A DNA stretch of 5,466 nt from Gallionellaceae bacterium (lineage in GTDB: Bacteria; Pseudomonadota; Gammaproteobacteria; Burkholderiales; Gallionellaceae), in contig JAUYFR010000016.1 of assembly GCA_030690855.1 (NCBI GenBank), forward strand, positions 1 through 5,466, given 5' to 3'. The position numbers and the translations under genes were made by a program. Below, in pieces: positions 1 through 4,718 of the stretch. Position 1 is the first letter of the stretch. Each line of letters opens with the position of its first letter. The notes under the pieces were generated by a model that saw only the letters and a program-made list of their open reading frames with translations, did not search any database and had not been told where the DNA came from.

Positions 1-265
1 ACGCCATCGAATTCATTACCGTCGCCAACATGCCCATGTAATCGGCAGTCGCTCTATCCATCCCAGCTGCGGCAGGCGCCACACCTCGAAAAATATTGCC
101 ACCACCAATCACCATCGCCACCTGCACACCCAAACCCACCACTTCAGCGATTTCAGACACAATGCGTTCGATGACAGTACGGTTAATACCGTAACTGTCA
201 TCGCCCATCAAGGCCTCACCAGAAAGCTTGAGCAGAATACGTTTATATGCAGGGGCGTTTGACAT
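1..265 (-). CDS. pyrH: UMP kinase (uridylate kinase), N-terminal part, cut by window edge
   Basis: Bacterial UMP kinase phosphorylates UMP to UDP with ATP in the cytoplasm, in pyrimidine nucleotide synthesis. Translating the minus strand from the ATG at 265-263 gives 88 intact codons of a family usually about 240 residues long. Seen: MSNAPAYKRILLKLSGEA at the start, with the nucleotide-binding KLSGEA around residues 13-18. The glycine-rich GGGNIFRG follows at 54-61, then DRATADYMGMLATVMN at 70-85. These are hallmarks of the hexameric amino-acid-kinase-fold UMP kinases, not of eukaryote-type UMP/CMP kinases. The start is 4 nt after the tsf stop (TAA, AGCC, ATG), with only a purine-rich AGAAAG stretch before that stop, so translation is probably coupled to tsf. 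The C-terminal two thirds lie outside the window. Confidence 0.97.
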   Translation of the reverse strand, partial: MSNAPAYKRILLKLSGEALMGDDSYGINRTVIERIVSEIAEVVGLGVQVAMVIGGGNIFRGVAPAAAGMDRATADYMGMLATVMNSMA

Positions 266-269
266 GGCT

Positions 270-1166
270 TTAGTCTTTCTTACTAGCAGCAATAGTCGCC
301 GCAACTTCAGCTGCGTAGTCTTCAACCTTTTTCTCGATACCTTCACCGACGATAAACATTTGAAAGGCTGAAACAGTTGCAGATTTAGTTTTCAAGAACT
401 GCTCAATCGTTTGTTTGCCATCTTCCGCCTTAACGAACACTTGACCTAACAAAGTCACGTCTTTGAGGAATTTCTGTACCGTACCTTCGGCGATCTTTTC
501 TAACATGGCCTCTGGCTTGCCCGCTTCTTTTGCTTTTTCAATCGCGATACGGCGCTCAGTAGCGATCTCTTCTGGATTCACGCCAGACGCATCAACCGAC
601 TTTGGTTTGCTCGCTGCGATATGCATACACAAGTCACGGCCCATTGCATCGTCACCACCGGTGAAATTCAATAACACACCAATTTTGCTGCCGTGTAAGT
701 AGCTAGACAGCTTGCCTGTCGTCGTTGCGTAACGCTCAAAACGGCGAATCGTTAGATTCTCGCCCAACTTCATCAACAAAGCCTTACGCGTTTCTTCAAC
801 CGTTGAGCCATTCATTGGCAACGCCAACAAAGCGTCAATGTCCGCTGGATCATTTACTGCCACCAACTCAGCAACACCTTTTGCAAACCCAACGAAATCA
901 TCATTTTTCGCGACGAAGTCAGTTTCACAATTGATTTCAGCCACTGCCCCCGCTTTGCCGTCCGGTGTAATAAACGCGCTCACGACACCTTCAGCCGTTA
1001 CACGTGATGCGGCTTTGCTTGCTTTCGCACCACTCTTGATACGCAACAATTCTTCAGCTGCCTTAAAGTCGCCATCAGTTTCAGTCAGCGCCTTTTTGCA
1101 CTCCATCATGCCCAGACCAGTTGCCTGGCGCAGTTCCATCACCATCGCTGCGGTAATATTCGCCAT
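270..1166 (-). CDS. tsf: Elongation factor Ts
   Basis: EF-Ts is the cytoplasmic nucleotide exchange factor that releases GDP from EF-Tu so that it can reload GTP and aminoacyl-tRNA. The 298-residue product has the normal family length. Seen: an N-terminal UBA-like helical domain (about 1-50) with the signature TGLGMMECKKAL at 16-27, then the EF-Tu-contacting TDFV at 82-85 within CETDFVAKNDDF. The core domain carries SSYLHGSKIGVL at 154-165 and MHIAASKP at 181-188. A helical segment follows, and the conserved FIVGEGIEKK is at 271-280. The start is supported by AGGAG (minus strand, 1173-1177) six bases before the ATG. It lies downstream of rpsB across a 70-bp gap holding a terminator hairpin, and 4 bp before pyrH. 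RIKSGAKASKAASR at 42-55 is typical of betaproteobacteria. Confidence 0.98.
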   Translation of the reverse strand: MANITAAMVMELRQATGLGMMECKKALTETDGDFKAAEELLRIKSGAKASKAASRVTAEGVVSAFITPDGKAGAVAEINCETDFVAKNDDFVGFAKGVAELVAVNDPADIDALLALPMNGSTVEETRKALLMKLGENLTIRRFERYATTTGKLSSYLHGSKIGVLLNFTGGDDAMGRDLCMHIAASKPKSVDASGVNPEEIATERRIAIEKAKEAGKPEAMLEKIAEGTVQKFLKDVTLLGQVFVKAEDGKQTIEQFLKTKSATVSAFQMFIVGEGIEKKVEDYAAEVAATIAASKKD

Positions 1167-1196
1167 GTTCCACTCCTAAAAATTAAATCAAACTAT

Positions 1197-1219
1197 AAAA
1201 AAAGGGGCTTGCGCCCCTT
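1197..1219 (-). terminator. Intrinsic terminator/attenuator between rpsB and tsf
   Basis: On the minus strand AAGGGGC, loop GCAA, GCCCCTT form a perfect 7-bp stem (plus-strand arms 1202-1208 and 1213-1219). The minus-strand run of seven T (plus 1197-1203) overlaps the last two stem bases and continues downstream. The loop is of the stable GNRA class. This is a standard Rho-independent terminator reading in the direction of rpsB and tsf, about 17 nt after the rpsB stop. tsf has its own good ribosome binding site, and I see no strong promoter in the 30 bp left after the hairpin. I therefore infer partial read-through, which would give more rpsB than tsf transcript, as known for an equivalent site in Escherichia coli. 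Confidence 0.85.
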
Positions 1220-1236
1220 CGTCTTGGAAAGGCTGC

Positions 1237-1959
1237 TTACGCGGCACTCGCCTCAACTTGTTCTGTCAACTCAGTCAGTGCGCTTGCGCGGCCTTCCAGA
1301 ATCGCATCTGCCACGCCACGAGCGTACAAACGAATTGCTTGGCTAGAGTCATCGTTACCAGGAATAACGAAATCAACACCCAATGGGCTGTGGTTGGTAT
1401 CAACTACGCCAATAACTGGGATACCCAATTTTTGCGCTTCTGTGATGGTGCCTTTTTGATAGCCCACGTCGATGACGAAAATCGCAGATGGCAAACCTTG
1501 CAGATCCTTAATACCACCCAAGCTACGTTCTAATTTTTCCAATTCGCGGCGGAACATCAAGCCTTCTTTTTTGGACACTTTATCAATGCTGCCATCAGCA
1601 ACCATTGTTTCTAATTCGCGCAGGCGTTTGATCGAAAGTTGCACTGTTTTGAAGTTAGTCAGCATGCCACCCAACCAGCGGTAATCAACATAAGGAGAGC
1701 CAGCGCGCTGCGCTTCTTCACGAATAATTTCGCGGGCTTGACGCTTAGTCGCAACGAAAAGAACAGTGCCTTTTTTTGCAGATAACTTGCTAATGTGCTT
1801 CAACGCATCGTTAAACATAACCACTGTTTTTTCGAGGTTGATAATGTGAATTTTGTTGCGATGACCGAAGATGAACGGAGCCATCTTTGGATTCCAGAAA
1901 CGGGTTTGGTGTCCGAAATGGACGCCAGCTTCCAACATTTGACGCATAGTTACAGCCAT
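1237..1959 (-). CDS. rpsB: 30S ribosomal protein S2
   Basis: S2 is a late-assembling protein of the small ribosomal subunit that helps S1 bind. The product is 240 residues, normal for the family, and begins MAVTMRQMLEAGVHFGHQTR, the classic S2 N-terminus. Other signatures are RFWNPKMAPFIFGHRNKIHI at 20-39, YVDYRWLGGMLTN at 90-102, and PVIGVVDTNHSPLGVDFVIP at 181-200 followed by GNDDS. A longer open frame reaches back to an ATG at 2112, but the extra 51 residues match nothing in S2 and lie in the promoter and leader. The ATG at 1959 has GGAG five bases upstream. It heads the rpsB-tsf-pyrH unit and has its own promoter at 2084-2112. A terminator hairpin follows about 17 bp after its stop. Confidence 0.98.
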   Translation of the reverse strand: MAVTMRQMLEAGVHFGHQTRFWNPKMAPFIFGHRNKIHIINLEKTVVMFNDALKHISKLSAKKGTVLFVATKRQAREIIREEAQRAGSPYVDYRWLGGMLTNFKTVQLSIKRLRELETMVADGSIDKVSKKEGLMFRRELEKLERSLGGIKDLQGLPSAIFVIDVGYQKGTITEAQKLGIPVIGVVDTNHSPLGVDFVIPGNDDSSQAIRLYARGVADAILEGRASALTELTEQVEASAA

Positions 1960-2077
1960 GATTACTCCAATATTGTTAAGGGTTAATTTCCTCCACCCGT
2001 CAGCTTGACCCTTACGGGCACCCCAACATGAACGGATGTGCGAATTATGTTTTTTCGGCAACTGCCGAACCAACAGG
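1960..2077 (-). promoter_or_regulatory. rpsB 5' leader with hairpins, possible S2 autoregulatory RNA
   Basis: About 118 nt separate the predicted transcription start (near 2077, seven bases past the -10 box) from the rpsB ATG. Three elements are visible on the minus strand. First, a 6-bp hairpin TTCGGC/GCCGAA (arms 2064-2069 and 2054-2059) with a 4-nt loop, followed by an A run, so it is not a terminator. Second, CCC at 2018-2016 can pair with GGG at 2011-2009 around a GNRA-type GTAA loop. Alternatively, CCCGT at 2018-2014 can pair with ACGGG at 2000-1996, and these two pairings exclude each other. Third, a GGAGG at 1994-1990 sits 30 nt before the ATG without a start codon behind it. S2 represses its own mRNA through the leader in Escherichia coli (known); that this leader works the same way is inference. 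The ends are approximate. Confidence 0.5.
1965..1968 (-). promoter_or_regulatory. Ribosome binding site that fixes the rpsB start
   Basis: The minus strand reads TTGGAGTAATC before ATG, so GGAG lies five bases from the start at 1959. This choice gives the conserved S2 N-terminus and rejects the longer frame starting at 2112. Confidence 0.85.
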
Positions 2078-2083
2078 GCGCGC

Positions 2084-2112
2084 ATTGTAGCGGAAACGCC
2101 TACCCAACTCAA
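2084..2112 (-). promoter_or_regulatory. Sigma70-type promoter of rpsB
   Basis: On the minus strand a -35 box TTGAGT (plus 2107-2112, four of six consensus bases) is followed, after exactly 17 bp, by a -10 box TACAAT (plus 2084-2089, five of six). It sits in the gap between the gltX stop and rpsB and reads towards rpsB. The next bases GCGCGCC are a GC-rich discriminator, which is common at stringently controlled ribosomal protein promoters; that control is inferred. No terminator hairpin follows gltX, so some rpsB transcript could also come from gltX. Confidence 0.75.
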
Positions 2113-2145
2113 CCGCAGCTTAGGATAATTTTGTTAAGGCAATTT

Positions 2146-3537
2146 TTACAAATGCTTTTTAACTCTCGCTATCACCTGTTCACGAGAAAACAAAGCGATT
2201 AACCCATCGACAGCGGGAGCTTGGGTCTGCCCAACCAACATGACCCGTAAGGGCATGGCTAGTTTTGGCATCTTTAAACCATGTTTCCCAATAAGCTCTT
2301 TAATAAGTCCCACAATAGAAGCTGCATCCCAAACAACACGCTCAATTTTCTCCACAAATTCATTCAAAGCCGGAATCGCCTCTGCTGACAGCTGCGCATC
2401 GAGAAGAGCTTGCTCTGGCACAAGATCAATATAAAAGACTTCTGCGGCATCGGCCAATTCATTCAAGGTAGAAACACGTTCTTTATAAAGCGCAATCACA
2501 GCTTCCAAATTGGGCGTTGCGATTATTTTCACACCGCGCTTTTCAAGGCGACCATGTACCATTGCAGCCAGACGAGAATTATCGGCAACTTTCAAATAGT
2601 GATTGTTCAACCACTTTAATTTTTCAGTATTGAATTGCGCCGCAGATGCCGTGATATGGTCAAGATCAAACCATTCACAAAATTGTGCAACCGAAAAAAC
2701 CTCCTCATCACCGTGCGACCAGCCAAGACGAGCTAAGTAGTTAAGTACGGCCTCAGGCAAATATCCATCATCGTCATACTGCATAACACTCACAGCACCG
2801 TGACGCTTAGATAATTTTTGACCATCGTCACCTAGAATCATCGACAAATGTGCGTACTTTGGAACACTCGCACTTAGTGCTTTCAAAATATTGATTTGTC
2901 GTGGCGTGTTGTTTACATGGTCATCACCACGAATCACCTGAGTAATTCCCATATCCCAATCGTCCACAACAACACAAAAATTATAGGTTGGTGTGCCATC
3001 TGAGCGCGCAATGATGAGATCATCAAGCTCATTATTCTGAAACTCAATCCTGCCTTTGACTAAATCATCCCAAGCCACCACGCCATCATTTGGATTTTTA
3101 AAGCGCACTACAGGTTTTATGTCCTTAGGAGTCTCAGGCAAAACCTTACCCACCTCTGGCCTCCATCTGCCATCGTAACGAGGCTTTTCTCCCTTAAGGC
3201 GCTGTGCCTCGCGCAATGCATCCAACTCTGCGGGAGAGGTGTAGCAGAGATAAGCATCCCCAGTGACCATCATTTGAGCAAGCACCTCTTTATAGCGCGG
3301 CATCCGTTGCATTTGATAAAACGGACCTTCGTCATACTCCAGATTTAGCCATTGCATACCATCTAAAATTGCCTGCACTGCCTCTGGTGTAGAGCGCTCA
3401 ACATCAGTATCTTCAATACGCAGAATAAAAACACCTTTATGTTTGCGCGCATAGGCCCATGAGAAAAGAGCAGTGCGAGCACCTCCAATATGTAAGTAAC
3501 CTGTTGGACTTGGCGCAAAACGAGTACGGACAGTCAT
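2146..3537 (-). CDS. gltX: Glutamyl-tRNA synthetase
   Basis: This class I aminoacyl-tRNA synthetase joins glutamate to tRNA-Glu using ATP in the cytoplasm. At 463 residues it has the usual bacterial length. The N-terminus reads RFAPSPTGYLHIGGARTALF, with the HIGH-type motif HIGG at 16-19. FVLRIEDT-like FILRIEDTD is at 37-45, LDDLIIARSDGTPTYNF at 171-187, VIRGDDHVNNTPRQ at 201-214, and the KMSKS-type KLSKR at 241-245. From about 300 on lies the helical anticodon-binding part. Of the zinc ligands known in E. coli GluRS (Cys98, Cys100, Cys125, His127), only Cys98 remains; the others are Thr100, Trp125 and Pro127, so no zinc site is expected. No Shine-Dalgarno sequence precedes the ATG. It lies upstream of rpsB on the same strand, and is divergent from the lipoprotein gene. 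Confidence 0.97.
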   Translation of the reverse strand: MTVRTRFAPSPTGYLHIGGARTALFSWAYARKHKGVFILRIEDTDVERSTPEAVQAILDGMQWLNLEYDEGPFYQMQRMPRYKEVLAQMMVTGDAYLCYTSPAELDALREAQRLKGEKPRYDGRWRPEVGKVLPETPKDIKPVVRFKNPNDGVVAWDDLVKGRIEFQNNELDDLIIARSDGTPTYNFCVVVDDWDMGITQVIRGDDHVNNTPRQINILKALSASVPKYAHLSMILGDDGQKLSKRHGAVSVMQYDDDGYLPEAVLNYLARLGWSHGDEEVFSVAQFCEWFDLDHITASAAQFNTEKLKWLNNHYLKVADNSRLAAMVHGRLEKRGVKIIATPNLEAVIALYKERVSTLNELADAAEVFYIDLVPEQALLDAQLSAEAIPALNEFVEKIERVVWDAASIVGLIKELIGKHGLKMPKLAMPLRVMLVGQTQAPAVDGLIALFSREQVIARVKKHL

Positions 3538-3558
3538 AAGCGATAATTACTATAAAAA

Positions 3559-3574
3559 TAAAATGCGCATTTTA
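3559..3574. repeat. Perfect 16-bp palindrome in the divergent gap
   Basis: TAAAATGC followed at once by GCATTTTA is an exact palindrome with no spacer. It lies 22 bp upstream of the gltX ATG, between gltX and the divergent lipoprotein gene. It contains a TAAAAT -10-like box on each strand; the minus-strand box fits the predicted gltX promoter. It could be an operator for a dimeric regulator or simply a by-product of the promoter sequence. No regulator is identifiable. Confidence 0.55.
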
Positions 3575-3598
3575 CGCTAGCCCATAAAAAAATTTGAA
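3569..3598 (-). promoter_or_regulatory. Probable promoter of gltX
   Basis: On the minus strand TTCAAA (plus 3593-3598, four of six -35 bases) is followed after 18 bp by TAAAAT (plus 3569-3574, five of six -10 bases). Transcription would start near 3562 and leave a short AT-rich leader of about 25 nt without a Shine-Dalgarno sequence. A second, weaker possibility is TATAGT at plus 3549-3554, which has no good -35 partner and would give an almost leaderless message. Confidence 0.5.
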
Positions 3599-3684
3599 GA
3601 TAAGATGGCGCGAGTTGAAGGGAAATTTATGCCAACCCTTAAAGCTGAATATCGCTTATTAACTATTTCTAAATATATTTTTTC

Positions 3685-3690
3685 AGGGGA
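3685..3690 (+). promoter_or_regulatory. Ribosome binding site that fixes the lipoprotein start
   Basis: AGGGGA lies four bases before the ATG at 3695. The frame is also open further upstream, to an ATG at 3605, but only the start at 3695 has this site and yields a proper lipoprotein signal peptide. Confidence 0.75.
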
Positions 3691-3694
3691 CAGC

Positions 3695-3811
3695 ATGAAA
3701 ACATGGTCTTTATTATTAATTTTGTTATTTCTTGCGGGATGCAACACATTAGAAGGTATTGGTAAAGACCTGCGCAGGAGTGGTGAAGCGATAGAAAATG
3801 CAGCAAAGTAA
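3695..3811 (+). CDS. Entericidin A/B-family small lipoprotein
   Basis: The product has only 38 residues. It starts MKTW, followed by a hydrophobic stretch LLLILLF and the lipobox LAGC at 13-16. Signal peptidase II should therefore cut before Cys16 and leave a 22-residue lipid-anchored peptide. The mature part CNTLEGIGKDLRRSGEAIEN is the standard entericidin pattern (CNT, GxGKD, GEAIE/N). Entericidins A and B of E. coli are an antidote/toxin pair of membrane lipoproteins, with ecnB tied to stationary phase; most proteobacteria carry single copies of unclear role. Only one copy is seen here. The start follows AGGGGA by four bases; the longer frame from 3605 would hide the signal peptide. AT-rich sequence just upstream (TAAATA at 3670-3675) could be a -10 box, but no -35 box is convincing. 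No terminator hairpin is seen after the stop. Confidence 0.87.
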   Translation: MKTWSLLLILLFLAGCNTLEGIGKDLRRSGEAIENAAK

Positions 3812-3852
3812 CTAAGGCTCAATCAAATCACGTCACGCTCCTCTGGCTATTG

Positions 3853-3858
3853 TAAAAT
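3853..3858 (+). promoter_or_regulatory. Possible -10 box upstream of the J-domain gene
   Basis: TAAAAT in the context TTGTAAAATGGCGC matches five of six -10 bases and lies 23 bp before the TTG start, a position that would give a leader of about 17 nt. The expected -35 region (about 3829-3836) has no good match, so the promoter is weak, activator-dependent or not real. The gene could instead be read from the lipoprotein promoter. Confidence 0.35.
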
Positions 3859-3869
3859 GGCGCAATTAC

Positions 3870-3874
3870 AGGAG
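3870..3874 (+). promoter_or_regulatory. Ribosome binding site that selects a TTG start
   Basis: AGGAG lies seven bases before TTG at 3882. There is no ATG or GTG in frame until the internal ATG for Met28, which lies inside the J domain just before HPD. The TTG is therefore the start. Confidence 0.8.
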
Positions 3875-3881
3875 ACATCTA

Positions 3882-4166
3882 TTGGAAAATCCTTACCACA
3901 TTCTTGGCGTATCTCCGACCGCCACCAGTGAAGAAATCAAGAAGGCCTATCGTGTTTTGGCCATGCGCCATCACCCTGATAGAAATTCGCATTCAAGCAC
4001 AGAAATCCGCTTTAATTCAATCAAAGTTGCCTACGAGCTTCTTTCAGACCCTAAAAAAAGAGCCGCTTACAATCAAAACATCAACAATCGCATTATTATT
4101 GATCCAGAAGAAGAGGCGGCCTCCTTATGGCGCTCACTTTTTAATCAATGCGGTATTGCTCAGTAG
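3882..4166 (+). CDS. Stand-alone J-domain protein (DnaJ-like, class C/type III)
   Basis: J domains stimulate the ATPase of Hsp70 (DnaK) proteins through their HPD loop. The 94-residue product starts with TTG, read as Met, after a strong AGGAG. Residues 3-64 form a full J domain: NPYHILGVSPTATSEEIKKA (helices I and II), YRVLAMRH, the invariant HPD at 31-33, then FNSIKVAYELLSDPKKRAAY at 44-63 (helix III). The Gly/Phe-rich region, zinc-finger repeats and C-terminal client-binding domains of DnaJ and CbpA are absent, so this is neither. The tail of about 30 residues is charged, then hydrophobic (SLWRSLF), and may bind a partner or client. It is 33 bp upstream of a 172-aa unknown gene on the same strand, so a common transcript is likely. 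The J domain is certain; partner and client are unknown. Confidence 0.9.
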   Translation: MENPYHILGVSPTATSEEIKKAYRVLAMRHHPDRNSHSSTEIRFNSIKVAYELLSDPKKRAAYNQNINNRIIIDPEEEAASLWRSLFNQCGIAQ

Positions 4167-4199
4167 CATAACATCCACTCATATAGACATTAACGCCCT

Positions 4200-4718
4200 A
4201 TGAAAAAAATTCACCCAGAATTCGCTTACCAATCTCGTGAACTCGCTATTCAAATTGAAGACACTTTAGGCGACCCACCCAATCGAACAAATTATGCAAA
4301 AGTTGTTACATCGCTTCAAGAAGAGTTCGCCAATGGCTTTGGCATAGACGATGTCAATCTCTTGAGTTTTGCGCTGGTTGAAAGCCTTCGTTTTATTGAC
4401 CCTGTGGGCTTGCTCGCAGAAAGCCAAAATTACGATGATGGCGAAGTAGATCACGTTTTAAAAATGGTTACCTGCGACGAAAGCAACGCAAAAAATGCTT
4501 TAACAAGTGTCTCCGAGAGCAATCCAGGTCTAGCTCGTAAGGCGATCATCACCGCGTTCTTATTTAAAAATAGCAAACGCTGGTCGGACGAAGATCACTC
4601 ACTCGATGCACTACAAAAAGAAGAGAATTACGAAGAGAATAATGAGGATGAAGACCAACTAACGCCAGGACACGACATTGAGCATCTCTTTGATGCAAAC
4701 GGAGATGAGAATGAGTGA
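4200..4718 (+). CDS. Unknown protein with acidic C-terminal tail
   Basis: I do not recognise this 172-residue protein. It begins MKKIHPEFAYQSRELAIQIE and has no signal peptide or membrane segment. The first 130 or so residues look mainly helical (for example NYAKVVTSLQEEFA, LLSFALVESLRFIDP, NPGLARKAIITAFLFKNSKR). The last 35 are strongly acidic, with runs such as EENYEENNEDED and a final DANGDENE, probably disordered. A stop codon (TAA, 4191-4193) lies two codons upstream in frame, so ATG 4200 is the first possible start, yet no Shine-Dalgarno sequence precedes it. It follows the J-domain gene by 33 bp and overlaps the next gene by 8 bp, so the two unknown genes are probably translationally coupled. 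A soluble, cytoplasmic protein acting with its neighbours is inferred from position only. Confidence 0.8.
   Translation: MKKIHPEFAYQSRELAIQIEDTLGDPPNRTNYAKVVTSLQEEFANGFGIDDVNLLSFALVESLRFIDPVGLLAESQNYDDGEVDHVLKMVTCDESNAKNALTSVSESNPGLARKAIITAFLFKNSKRWSDEDHSLDALQKEENYEENNEDEDQLTPGHDIEHLFDANGDENE
4701..4704 (+). promoter_or_regulatory. Ribosome binding site of the 3' unknown gene
   Basis: GGAG lies six bases before ATG 4711, inside the end of the preceding gene. Two other in-frame ATGs, at 4693 and 4705, are possible, but 4693 lies before this site and 4705 directly abuts it. The site thus favours 4711. Confidence 0.65.

Noticed and set aside
463..1179. Several plus-strand open frames opposite tsf
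   Set aside because: All lie antisense to a certain gene; their products have compositions typical of antisense translation and no recognisable motif.
2054..2069. 6-bp hairpin in the rpsB leader considered as a terminator
   Set aside because: In the direction of rpsB it is followed by A, not T; in the other direction it is followed by CCAAC. It is a leader stem only.
1960..2112. N-terminal extension of rpsB by 51 residues from an ATG at 2112
   Set aside because: The extra residues are unlike any S2, cover the -35/-10 boxes and the leader, and the conserved S2 start at 1959 has its own GGAG site.
1973..2139. 9-bp direct repeat TTGTTAAGG at 1973-1981 and 2131-2139 flanking the rpsB promoter and leader
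   Set aside because: Short and AT-rich; no target-site or element between the copies, so chance is the simplest reading.
3605..3694. N-terminal extension of the small lipoprotein from an ATG at 3605
   Set aside because: It would bury the signal peptide and lipobox; the ATG at 3695 has AGGGGA four bases upstream and gives the family's usual length.
3577..3822. 81-codon minus-strand open frame opposite the lipoprotein gene
   Set aside because: It lies antisense to a recognised gene and its promoter region, has no ribosome binding site I can see, and its product resembles no family.
3904..4203. 99-codon frame shifted inside the J-domain gene
   Set aside because: The J domain with HPD is read in the other frame; this is its shadow.
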